From Bacillota bacterium (GTDB lineage: Bacteria > Bacillota > Clostridia > Lachnospirales > Lachnospiraceae): a stretch of 46,306 nucleotides of DNA. The notes beneath the pieces were generated by a model, which was given only the letters and a program-made list of their open reading frames with translations, did not search any database and was not told the DNA's origin. Positions 1 to 7,733 of this stretch are shown here, in pieces. The translations under genes were made by a program, and so were the position numbers. The stretch is from the NCBI GenBank assembly GCA_030526045.1, contig JAUNDN010000008.1, positions 18,649-64,954 of the forward strand, given 5' to 3'. Positions within the stretch are counted from its first letter, which is position 1. Each line of letters opens with the position of its first letter.

Positions 1-2
1 CG

Positions 3-1268
3 GATTTGGAAACATTGATTGCAAATGCACAGAAGATGTCTTCCGAAAGCACAAGCGGAGCCGAAAGCTCATCAACTGCTTACACCATGGCAAAAAAGGA
101 ACTTGATCGGAAAATAAGTGCATTAGTTAAATTGGGATTAAGTGAAGGAATAACTTCCGAAGAAGGAATAAAGAATTGGTATAGTTCCATAAGTTGGGGA
201 GAATTAACAGATGAAAAACAGAAAGCGCTAGAAGCAGCATATGGTGAATATCGTGTTGCAGTTGACAATTATAATAATATTGTAAGTACCTTAAAGGATT
301 ACGGAAGTCACCAGGGGCAGCTTGAGCGTCTGGAAGCATTAAAGGATGAGCTTACCGCACTGGAAAGTAAGCTGGCGAAGGTGAGTGGAATGTCTTATAC
401 CCCCGGAGACAGTGTTGAACAGGCGAAGAAGCGCCTAAACGAAGCTACAACTATTCTTGATGAGAAGACAGATGCTAACAAGCAGACCTCAGTAGCATAT
501 CAAAACCGGATTGCCAATGCGGAAGCCGCGCTGAAAACTGCCCAGGCGGTTTATGACCTTTTGAAGGAAGAACAGACTGTGATGCTCTCCGACATCAATG
601 CAGAACTGGATCTTGCCAAAGCGAGCAAGGACATTTCGGAGAAAGAAGAAGAGATCGCCAAGCTGAAGGAGAAGTCCATGGGAGCGGCAATCAAGGCTCC
701 TGTAGCCGGAACGATAGTTTCCATGACTTATGTGGCAGGAGAAACCACGAAGCCGGAGGAGGCTGCTGCGGTTATTCAGGTAGACGGAAAGGGCTTCACC
801 CTGACGATACCGGTAACCAATGAGCAGGCGAAAAAGGTTCAGGTCGGCGATGTGGCAGAGCTGCAGAATTCATGGTATTATGAAGATGCACAGGTGATCC
901 TTTCGGCGATCAAAGCTGATCCCGATAATCCGGGACAAAAAAAGCTCTTGGTATTTAATGTGACCGGTGCGAGCATACAAAATGGTCAGTCTCTTAGTAT
1001 TTCCGTGGGACAGAGGAGCTCGGAATATGAATTTGTCGTGCCAAACAGCGCAATGAGAGAGGATAATAATGGCAAATTTATTCTGATCGTGGAATCTAAG
1101 AGCAGCCCTCTTGGCAACAGATACATTGCGACAAGGGTGGACGTTGAGGTGTTGGCATCTGACGATAACAATACGGCGATTTCCGCACCGCTTTATGGAT
1201 ATGAGTATGTGATAACAACCTCGACCAAGCCGGTTGAAGCCGGAAAGCAGGTCAGACTGAACGAATAG
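3..1268 (+). CDS. HlyD/RND-type membrane-fusion adaptor protein, 5'-truncated by the window
   Basis: The frame is open from the first bases with no convincing start or ribosome binding site, so the true N-terminus, probably with a membrane anchor, lies left of the window. What is visible is a long charged coiled-coil region (roughly residues 60-230), then a lipoyl/barrel-sandwich segment containing AAIKAPVAGTIVSMTYVAGE, then a beta-barrel and membrane-proximal region. This order is typical of periplasmic-adaptor or HlyD-like subunits that work with MacB-type ABC exporters. In a Gram-positive cell such a protein would be membrane-anchored and act in the wall space. It lies 26 bp upstream of a MacB-like permease protein and is probably co-transcribed with it. 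The substrate cannot be told from sequence. Family call confident, specific role unknown. Confidence 0.8.
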   Translation, partial: DLETLIANAQKMSSESTSGAESSSTAYTMAKKELDRKISALVKLGLSEGITSEEGIKNWYSSISWGELTDEKQKALEAAYGEYRVAVDNYNNIVSTLKDYGSHQGQLERLEALKDELTALESKLAKVSGMSYTPGDSVEQAKKRLNEATTILDEKTDANKQTSVAYQNRIANAEAALKTAQAVYDLLKEEQTVMLSDINAELDLAKASKDISEKEEEIAKLKEKSMGAAIKAPVAGTIVSMTYVAGETTKPEEAAAVIQVDGKGFTLTIPVTNEQAKKVQVGDVAELQNSWYYEDAQVILSAIKADPDNPGQKKLLVFNVTGASIQNGQSLSISVGQRSSEYEFVVPNSAMREDNNGKFILIVESKSSPLGNRYIATRVDVEVLASDDNNTAISAPLYGYEYVITTSTKPVEAGKQVRLNE

Positions 1269-1294
1269 TAAGAAATGGAAAAAGGAGACATGAA

Positions 1295-2395
1295 GTGGAT
1301 TCTGGAGTAAAGAATGTTTTTAATAGATTTTCTGTGAAGCAGATTGTTTGTTCACTCATGGCAATCCTGTCATTGCTCCTTTTTTTCATCCTGACAATCT
1401 GGTCTTCTAAGAAAATTAAGGCACTGGATTCCCAGCAGGCGGCTGCAAGATGGGATGCGGAAGGTGGAAGTGCGCAGGTGAGCTGCTTCTTTTCAGAGGA
1501 AGTAACAGTGGATGAAATGCAGCTTACAGGCTTTAAACTCGAACTGGAAAAATCTTTAAAAGAAGTACTTTCAGCAGAGGAGTATTCAAATGAAAATGGC
1601 AGGCGGCTGATCATTGATGCCTATAGTTCAATGGGGAAAATCACTCTCACAAGTGATAAAGGGTCGCTGGAAGCAGATGCAGTGGGAATTGGCGGAGACT
1701 TTTTCTTCTTTCATCCACTAAAATTGGTGTCCGGAGGATATTTTTCGGGAGAGGATCTGATGAAGGATTCCATTATTATTGATGAGGAAGCGGCATGGCA
1801 GCTTTTTGGCTCCAGTGATATTGCAGGACAATGTGTTCTGATCAATAATGTGCCGCATTTTGTGGAAGGAGTCATTAAGCGGGAAGAAGGGAAGCTTGCA
1901 AAACGTGCAGGACTTGATAAAACGATTGTCTATGTCTCAAATGAGAGTCTGAATGCTTATGGAACCGGAAAAGGAATCAGCACCTATGAGGTCGTTGCAC
2001 CTAACCCGGTGAAGGAATATGTTTACAATAAAGTGAAAGAAAAAATTGGTGTAAAAGAGGATGACATGATTGTGGTGGAAAATTCCTCCCGGTATTCGGC
2101 TGAAGCATTGATTCCCGTGATTCTGGATTTTGGAATGCGTTCTATGCAGCATACGGCAGTCAGGTTTCCCTATTGGGAGAATATGGCCAGAGGCTTCGAG
2201 GATATGAGAGCGCTGGTCTTACTGCTTCAATCTATTTTGCTTTTGATTCCTATCGTGATAATGATTTCTTTTCTTGCCATAAAATGGAAGCAGAGGACAT
2301 TCACATGGAAGGATGTTGGAAATAAAGTGATAGATTTCAAGGAGAGAAGCATACAATATTTACGACGAAAGAAGGATCATCATAAAGCGCAATAG
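1295..2395 (+). CDS. MacB-like periplasmic-core-domain protein with only two membrane segments
   Basis: The 366-residue protein starts at a GTG placed 6 bases after AAAGGAGA. A nearby ATG at 1290 leads to an immediate stop, which supports the GTG. One membrane helix lies near residues 17-37. A large extracytoplasmic domain follows, with MacB_PCD-like features: a GGYFSGEDL segment, IIIDEEAAWQLFG, and a GQ-x-VLINN strand motif. A second helix lies near residues 310-332, then a strongly basic cytoplasmic tail of about 35 residues. A normal MacB/FtsX permease has four helices, three of them after the core domain, so this protein lacks two of the usual C-terminal helices. The reading frame is intact, so this looks like its real form. 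It probably partners with the adaptor before it; the ATPase, if any, lies outside the window. Confidence 0.7.
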   Translation: MDSGVKNVFNRFSVKQIVCSLMAILSLLLFFILTIWSSKKIKALDSQQAAARWDAEGGSAQVSCFFSEEVTVDEMQLTGFKLELEKSLKEVLSAEEYSNENGRRLIIDAYSSMGKITLTSDKGSLEADAVGIGGDFFFFHPLKLVSGGYFSGEDLMKDSIIIDEEAAWQLFGSSDIAGQCVLINNVPHFVEGVIKREEGKLAKRAGLDKTIVYVSNESLNAYGTGKGISTYEVVAPNPVKEYVYNKVKEKIGVKEDDMIVVENSSRYSAEALIPVILDFGMRSMQHTAVRFPYWENMARGFEDMRALVLLLQSILLLIPIVIMISFLAIKWKQRTFTWKDVGNKVIDFKERSIQYLRRKKDHHKAQ

Positions 2396-2406
2396 GAGGG
2401 GAGTAT

Positions 2407-4692
2407 ATGAAAAAAAGAATTATTTTGATTGGCTTCATACTGATTTTGGTATTTGGCATGACAGCATGCAAGCGCAATGGAGAAAAGGACAATGCTAAGA
2501 AAGAACAGTCAAAGGACTATGTATATCGTGTGGAAGAGATATCAATGCCTGAAGGTGAATCTGTGCAAAACATCAGTCAAGTAATCAGAATAAAGGATTC
2601 CATCTATGCATTTGGATACGACTGGTCTGATGAGGGTGATAATTATAAAATCAAATTTTATGAGATCATGGAGGATGGAACGCTAGGGGAGCAACATTTG
2701 ATCGAGGTTGAGCAAGAAACGAGCTATAACTCTTTTGCACCCGCCGCAGACGGAAATTTGTATTGCATAAAAAATAAATACTATGTTTCGGTGGAAAATA
2801 CAGAGGAATATATAGACGAGTACTACCTTGTTAAGATTACATTGGATGGAGAAGAACTCTTTTCGACAAAGCTGAATGATATTCCGCAGTTACAGGAATT
2901 GTATGAAGAAAATGGATATTTTAATGTCTACAATCTGATTGCTGTTGATGACTCCGTTTATGTATCCTGTATGGGAGCGTACTGCCGATTTGATTCCAAT
3001 GGCAACTTTGTTTCGATAGCAAAGGGGCAGGATGGACAGAATTCTCTTGATCTGGATGGTGCCAGCCTTCTTCCCATTTCTGACGGAAGAGTGATTGCAA
3101 CGATCTATGGTGAAACAGAAATGTCTCTTGCCTTAGTGGACATGGAGACCTTTACAATCAAAGAAGAATATCAGTTGCCGGGATTGAGCTATAATTACAG
3201 CTTTTATGAAGGAATCGGTTATGATCTTTATCTGACTGACAGCTATGGTGTTTATGGCTATAATCTGGGTGACGAAGCGATAACAAAGCTGATGAGCTTT
3301 ATTGATTCAGACTTTGCTTTTTCCTGGATCGGTAATATCCTTCCGATCAGTGAAAAGGAATTTTACGCAACCTATGATGATATGGAAACGGGCAAGTCGG
3401 TTATAGCAAAGTTCATAAAGGTTGATCCTTCTGAGGTGAAGGAGAAGCAGATCATTACTTTGGCAATGGCATACTCCGACTGGACCGTTCGAATGCAGGT
3501 GATTGAATTTAATAAGTCAAATGAAACCTATCGAATTGATCTGCAGGATTATTCTGCCCTTTATTCGACGATAGAGGATTATTCTGCAGGAATCAGCAGG
3601 TTAAATACGGACATTGCATCAGGAAAGGTACCTGATATTATTTTGCTGGACAGCAGTATGCCGATTGACAGCTATATCAGCAAAGGACTGTTGGAGGATT
3701 TGAAGCCATATATCGAAAATGACAGTGAACTTGATATCAATAACTTTATGCCAAATGTGATAGAGGCCTATTCCGTAGATGGCAAACTGTATTCTCTTGT
3801 GCCGTTCTATAATATACAGACTCTTCTTGCAAAGAGTGCTGACGTGGGGACAACACGGGGCTGGAGCGTTAAGCAGGCGTGTGAGCTTTGGGATTCCAAA
3901 CCCGAGGGAACAGAATTCCTTACAGGTGTCGACAGGGAAAACATGCTGCGTAATTGTATGAATATGGCGGGAAGTCAGTTTATTGATTGGGAGAGCGGAA
4001 AGTGCAGCTTTGACAGTGATGACTTTATTCAAATGCTTGAATTTATTAATCGTTTTCCGGAAGAACTTGGGGATGATTATTTTACAGATTCTTATTGGGA
4101 GAATTATGATACCATGCTTCGGGATGGAAAAGCATTGACTTCTATCCAGTATCTTTCTGATATCAGAAGCTTTAATATAGCAGAAAAAGGAAACTTCGGA
4201 GAAGATATTACCATGATTGGTTTTCCGGCTGGCGATGGAGACGGTTCTGCAATTATGCCGGGACTTCAGCTTGCTATGTCTGCAAAATCTGCAAAGAAAG
4301 AAGGCGCATGGGAATTCCTTAGAAGCTTTCTTGTCGATGAATATCAGGAGGATATTTATGGATTCCCTATTAGCATTAAAAGGCTTGAGGAGATGAAAGT
4401 GGAAGCAACACAGAAGCCCTATTACACGGATGAAGACGGTAACAGGATTGAATATGATGACACCTGGTATGTGAGCGGTGTGGAAATAAACATTGATCCG
4501 ATGACCAAACAGGAGGCGGAAGAATTTGTGCAGGAGCTTTACACATTTACACAACCATACAAGACAGATGAATCACTTTTTGATATAATACAGGAAGAGG
4601 CATCTGCTTATTTTGCAGGTCAAAAAAGTGCTCGGGATGTTGCATCCATTATTCAGAGCCGGGCACAACTCTATGTAAATGAAAACAGATAA
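2407..4692 (+). CDS. Lipoprotein with N-terminal propeller-like region fused to an extracellular solute-binding domain
   Basis: The 761-residue protein follows the strong site GGAGGGG. The N-terminus is a lipoprotein signal with lipobox GMTAC (Cys21). Residues about 40-340 are rich in short beta strands with repeated aromatic and Gly/Asp turns, as in a beta-propeller; this is inference from composition, not a motif match. From about residue 350 the sequence resembles a family-1 (sugar-type) solute-binding protein: a strand KQIITLAMAY, a segment ASGKVPDIILLDSS, and the GLLEDLKPYIEND hinge-like stretch typical of the fold. At about 760 residues it is far longer than an ordinary binding protein (about 430-550). 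It is 11 bp after the MacB-like gene and 42 bp before a diguanylate cyclase, with no sugar permeases beside it. It may be a sensor or accessory lipoprotein rather than a transporter subunit. Confidence 0.75.
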   Translation: MKKRIILIGFILILVFGMTACKRNGEKDNAKKEQSKDYVYRVEEISMPEGESVQNISQVIRIKDSIYAFGYDWSDEGDNYKIKFYEIMEDGTLGEQHLIEVEQETSYNSFAPAADGNLYCIKNKYYVSVENTEEYIDEYYLVKITLDGEELFSTKLNDIPQLQELYEENGYFNVYNLIAVDDSVYVSCMGAYCRFDSNGNFVSIAKGQDGQNSLDLDGASLLPISDGRVIATIYGETEMSLALVDMETFTIKEEYQLPGLSYNYSFYEGIGYDLYLTDSYGVYGYNLGDEAITKLMSFIDSDFAFSWIGNILPISEKEFYATYDDMETGKSVIAKFIKVDPSEVKEKQIITLAMAYSDWTVRMQVIEFNKSNETYRIDLQDYSALYSTIEDYSAGISRLNTDIASGKVPDIILLDSSMPIDSYISKGLLEDLKPYIENDSELDINNFMPNVIEAYSVDGKLYSLVPFYNIQTLLAKSADVGTTRGWSVKQACELWDSKPEGTEFLTGVDRENMLRNCMNMAGSQFIDWESGKCSFDSDDFIQMLEFINRFPEELGDDYFTDSYWENYDTMLRDGKALTSIQYLSDIRSFNIAEKGNFGEDITMIGFPAGDGDGSAIMPGLQLAMSAKSAKKEGAWEFLRSFLVDEYQEDIYGFPISIKRLEEMKVEATQKPYYTDEDGNRIEYDDTWYVSGVEINIDPMTKQEAEEFVQELYTFTQPYKTDESLFDIIQEEASAYFAGQKSARDVASIIQSRAQLYVNENR

Positions 4693-4734
4693 ATAAAAGA
4701 AGATAAGTAAAAGCAGATACAAAAGAGGTGACTA

Positions 4735-6024
4735 ATGGAGCAAAAAATCAAAGGAAACAGTATTTTCTGGTCATTACTTAAGTTGAATATTATGCCAATC
4801 GTAATTCTGGCAGTAATTATTACTTCATATAGCACCACAAGATTTGCGACCTCCATGAATCAGGAGGTAAAGAACGGTCTGGTTGATCTCTGCAATACAA
4901 TTACTACCATTTATGATTCACTTTATGAAGGAGAGTATCATGTTGTAGAGCAGGATGGGGCGATCTATATGCTGAAGGGGGAACATCTGCTGAACGGGAA
5001 TTCGGATATTATTGATTCGATTAAGGAACAGACAGATGTGGACGTCACAATTTTTTGTCAGGATACCAGAGTGCTTACTACCATAATGGATGAAAATGGA
5101 AACAGAGCAATCGGCACAATGGTAAGTGCAGTTGTAAAGAGAGAGGTTCTGGAAGCCAAACAGGCTAAGTTCTATCCGAATGTAATGGTAGAAGATGAAA
5201 AGTACTTTGCCTATTATTCACCGATTATTGACACGCAGGGTGAGTGCGTTGGAATGTTCTTTGTCGGTAAACCATCTGATGAGGTGGAACAGCTTGTCCT
5301 TAAGTCAGTCAGTCCTATCATTCTGATAGCAATATTTACAATGATTTTGGCCGGTTGTGTGACAATCCGGTTTTCAAAGCAGCTTGTAGATGCAATACGC
5401 AAAACAGAGCACTTTTTGGAGAAAGTTTCGCAAGGAAATCTTCATGCCCAGATTGATTATTCCGTTCTCCATCGTAAAGATGAATTGGGAGAAATGGGAC
5501 GATATACTGTCAGAATGCAAAAAGCATTACGGGAGCTTATCGAGCAGGATCTCCTTACAGGGCTGAACAATCGAAGAAGCGGAGAAAAAATGCTCAGTCA
5601 ACTTTGGCGTGACTGTGAAAGGGAAGGGTGCTCGTTCTGCATTGCAATCGGTGATATTGATCATTTTAAGCATGTGAATGACACATATGGTCACGCATGC
5701 GGAGATGCAGTGCTTTCCCAGATATCTACTGCAATGAGAAGACATATGAAAGGTAAGGGATTTGCGGCAAGATGGGGAGGCGAAGAATTCCTGCTTGGGT
5801 TTAAGGATATGGAGCTTGCCGAATCAGTTGCATCTTTAGAGGTATTCCTTGATGAAATCAGAAATATGGTAATTGCCTATTCTGATGATGTCTCTGTGAG
5901 TGTCACAATGACATTTGGTATCGTGCAGGGAAGCACTGATAGCAAGATTGAGCATATTATCAAAGATGCGGATGATAAACTCTATTATGGGAAGAATAAT
6001 GGACGAAATCAAATTGTTAAGTAA
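4735..6024 (+). CDS. Membrane diguanylate cyclase with extracellular sensor, HAMP and GGDEF domains
   Basis: It makes cyclic di-GMP from two GTP. The start ATG follows AGAGGTG. A membrane helix lies near residues 17-38, an extracellular Cache-like sensor domain at about 39-187, a second helix at about 188-212, a HAMP-like linker at about 213-265, then a GGDEF domain to the end (429 residues). The active site reads RWGGEEF with GGEEF at residues 348-352, and the metal/GTP segment IGDIDHFKHVNDTYGH is intact, so the enzyme should be active. At the place of the usual inhibitory RxxD site the sequence is KGKG, so the standard product-inhibition site is missing. It probably ends the upstream envelope operon. 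Its last 16 bases overlap the opposite-strand serine hydrolase gene, and a likely terminator lies at 6289-6322. Confidence 0.9.
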   Translation: MEQKIKGNSIFWSLLKLNIMPIVILAVIITSYSTTRFATSMNQEVKNGLVDLCNTITTIYDSLYEGEYHVVEQDGAIYMLKGEHLLNGNSDIIDSIKEQTDVDVTIFCQDTRVLTTIMDENGNRAIGTMVSAVVKREVLEAKQAKFYPNVMVEDEKYFAYYSPIIDTQGECVGMFFVGKPSDEVEQLVLKSVSPIILIAIFTMILAGCVTIRFSKQLVDAIRKTEHFLEKVSQGNLHAQIDYSVLHRKDELGEMGRYTVRMQKALRELIEQDLLTGLNNRRSGEKMLSQLWRDCEREGCSFCIAIGDIDHFKHVNDTYGHACGDAVLSQISTAMRRHMKGKGFAARWGGEEFLLGFKDMELAESVASLEVFLDEIRNMVIAYSDDVSVSVTMTFGIVQGSTDSKIEHIIKDADDKLYYGKNNGRNQIVK

Positions 6025-7469
6025 ATATGTCCATCAAATTCCTGAAAAAGAGTTTCTTCCTGCTTACGCATAAAAATTGTCAGGGATTCTTCCTGAAAAC
6101 AAAGCTGAAACTTTATACTCCCTACGCTGGAATCAATAACATGAACCTTGATATAAAGTGTTCCGTCCGGAAGCCATGCACCGCTTGCTGCACATTTGAA
6201 ATCATAGATAGGTAAGATGCCTGATACGAGAAAGCCCATGCCGAAATCAATATGATATTCCTGATTCTCGTAAGTAAAGAGCAAGTGACCGATAGTGTTA
6301 TCACTGTCGGTTTTTTCTTTTTGCCCTATCTTCGAAAAAGAAATACAGACATTGCTATATCCCTTTTTCCCGTAGCTAAAATGAAATTCCTTTCCGTTTA
6401 TCCGGTTCATGACAGGAGATTGTAATGAACCTGCTACAGGTGAAATCGCAAGTCCAAAGAGAGCTTCTGTATAGGAAGAATAAGTGTCTTGGTGAACCGG
6501 CAGATCAGTACTGCTTATGTATGGAAGAATTTCTTCGTAAAGGGCATCATAAATCTGTTGGTTTCCGCCTCCGATTCCCTGCGTATCTGCGGTAGTGACG
6601 CAGATCAAATCATATTCGGGAAGAAAGATGATCAGCTGTCCTCCCATGCCATAGCAGGTGTATCCACCCTGCTCATTGCGCCAAAACTGAAGACCGTAGC
6701 CGGCAGCTTCACCCTTAATAGGCGCAGATACACAGGTATCACTTAAATTTGAGGTGGCAAGATGAATGTATTGCGCAGAAAGAAGCTGCTTGCCGTTGAT
6801 TTTTCCCTTGTGAGCAATAAAATAGCCAAATTTAAGCAGGTCCATAGATGTTGCAACAAGGCCGGTGCCCCCCATGGAAGTCCCGAAGGGATCTTTTAAC
6901 ATATAGGAATCCTCAGACAGACTAAGAAGAGAAAGCTTTTGCTTCAAATAATCCAGCATATCCATACCAGTAAGCTTTTCCACCAGAGCACAGAGTGTGT
7001 GCGTAGCAGAAGTATCATAATGAAAGATAGTTCCCGCAGGATGCGTTGGCGGTGTTATGAAAAAGCTTTTTACCCAATTGACGGAAGGATCCCTTTTATA
7101 GGTAGTCTGGGCATGACAGGTACGCATCATCAACATATCACGGATTGTCATGGAAGACAGAAAAGGATGAATGTTTTCAGGAAGAAATTCAGGAAAGTAC
7201 TTCACGATCGGATCGTTGATAGAAAGCTTGCCTTCCTCGGCAAGAAAACCAATTGCTATAGAGGTAAAACTTTTACTGATAGAAAACATGCGATGCTGAG
7301 TTTGAGCATGGCAGGGAGCGTAATAGGCTTCTGTAATTAATTTGTCATGATGCAGAATAAGAAGACTGTGCATGGGAATCTGACGGGCTTCAAGTCTTTG
7401 AACCATATTGATAATACAAGTCGATGGAATCCCGGTGCGTTCGGGCATTTCTTTTTCAAAAGTCAACAT
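6009..7469 (-). CDS. Serine hydrolase of the beta-lactamase class C / penicillin-binding fold
   Basis: The 486-residue protein starts at an ATG preceded by AGGAGGAAAA. The catalytic SxxK motif is S63-I-S-K66 within MFSISKSFTS, and a Tyr motif of the YxN type is at Y151-D-T. Residues 1 to about 330 cover the beta-lactamase fold. The last 150 residues form a beta-rich extra domain (lipocalin-like by inference). There is no signal peptide, so the enzyme is probably cytoplasmic. Members of this family include esterases, D-aminopeptidases and amide hydrolases; sequence alone does not give the substrate. It is divergent from the sugar importer gene at 7734 and its promoter touches an operator shared with the pectin locus, so it may belong to that regulon. 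A carbohydrate esterase role is possible but unproven. Confidence 0.85.
   Translation of the reverse strand: MLTFEKEMPERTGIPSTCIINMVQRLEARQIPMHSLLILHHDKLITEAYYAPCHAQTQHRMFSISKSFTSIAIGFLAEEGKLSINDPIVKYFPEFLPENIHPFLSSMTIRDMLMMRTCHAQTTYKRDPSVNWVKSFFITPPTHPAGTIFHYDTSATHTLCALVEKLTGMDMLDYLKQKLSLLSLSEDSYMLKDPFGTSMGGTGLVATSMDLLKFGYFIAHKGKINGKQLLSAQYIHLATSNLSDTCVSAPIKGEAAGYGLQFWRNEQGGYTCYGMGGQLIIFLPEYDLICVTTADTQGIGGGNQQIYDALYEEILPYISSTDLPVHQDTYSSYTEALFGLAISPVAGSLQSPVMNRINGKEFHFSYGKKGYSNVCISFSKIGQKEKTDSDNTIGHLLFTYENQEYHIDFGMGFLVSGILPIYDFKCAASGAWLPDGTLYIKVHVIDSSVGSIKFQLCFQEESLTIFMRKQEETLFQEFDGHIYLTI
6289..6322 (+). terminator. Intrinsic terminator for the diguanylate cyclase transcript, inside the opposite-strand gene
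   Basis: On the + strand a 9-bp stem (6289-6297 with 6302-6310, one G-U pair, loop TTAT) is followed by TTTTTTCTTTTT. It lies about 265 bases after the cyclase stop codon, within the coding sequence of the minus-strand serine hydrolase. It is the only terminator-like structure I see after the cyclase. Confidence 0.7.
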
Positions 7470-7533
7470 GCTGATTTTCCTCCTGTGAACTGTTGGTTTA
7501 TATAGGTATCAGTACTGAAAAATTGATATTTTT

Positions 7534-7562
7534 ATTCTATCAACATATTATTTTTTTTGCAA
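7534..7562 (-). promoter_or_regulatory. Sigma-A-type promoter for the serine hydrolase
   Basis: Read on the minus strand: TTGCAA (7557-7562), 17-bp spacer, TAGAAT (7534-7539). It is about 65 bases before the hydrolase ATG, and the operator at 7565-7578 lies 2 bp upstream of the -35 box. Confidence 0.6.
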
Positions 7563-7564
7563 TG

Positions 7565-7578
7565 TGTAAGGGCTTACA
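7565..7578. promoter_or_regulatory. LacI/CcpA-type operator, copy 1 (upstream importer site)
   Basis: TGTAAGGGCTTACA has TGTAAG and CTTACA as a perfect inverted repeat around two central bases. It sits between the divergent serine hydrolase and solute-binding protein promoters, with its centre 119 bp from the second site at 7684-7697. Four related sites occur elsewhere in the window. Confidence 0.7.
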
Positions 7579-7641
7579 TTGGAAAATATTAGATCAGCTA
7601 TAAAAAAAGACAAAAAAAGTGGCTTTTTTCAATTATTATTC

Positions 7642-7670
7642 TTGCAAATCGTACTATGATATGATATTAT
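7642..7670 (+). promoter_or_regulatory. Sigma-A-type promoter for the pectic oligosaccharide importer
   Basis: TTGCAA (7642-7647), 17-bp spacer, TATTAT (7665-7670). The expected start point is near 7677, about 57 bases before the binding-protein ATG and just before the operator at 7684-7697. Confidence 0.7.
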
Positions 7671-7683
7671 CCTCTTAGAGATG

Positions 7684-7697
7684 TGAAAGCACTTACA
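7684..7697. promoter_or_regulatory. LacI/CcpA-type operator, copy 2 (importer leader)
   Basis: TGAAAGCACTTACA differs by one base from the uxaB and pta sites. It covers roughly +8 to +21 of the importer transcript, a place where a bound repressor would block initiation or early elongation. Confidence 0.7.
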
Positions 7698-7733
7698 TTT
7701 CGTATAACTCATATATTATTTAAGGAGGTTCTT

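Noticed and set aside
6-6. TTG codon at base 6 as the start of the adaptor gene
   Set aside because: The frame is already open before it and no ribosome binding site precedes it; the gene is cut by the window edge.
3619-4554. 311-residue minus-strand frame opposite the solute-binding lipoprotein
   Set aside because: It is a shadow of a clearly coding + strand gene, rich in Cys, His and Ile with no recognisable motif.
7683-7733. Longer start for the binding protein
   Set aside because: It lies inside the operator and has no ribosome binding site, and the lipoprotein signal begins at 7734 after AAGGAGG.
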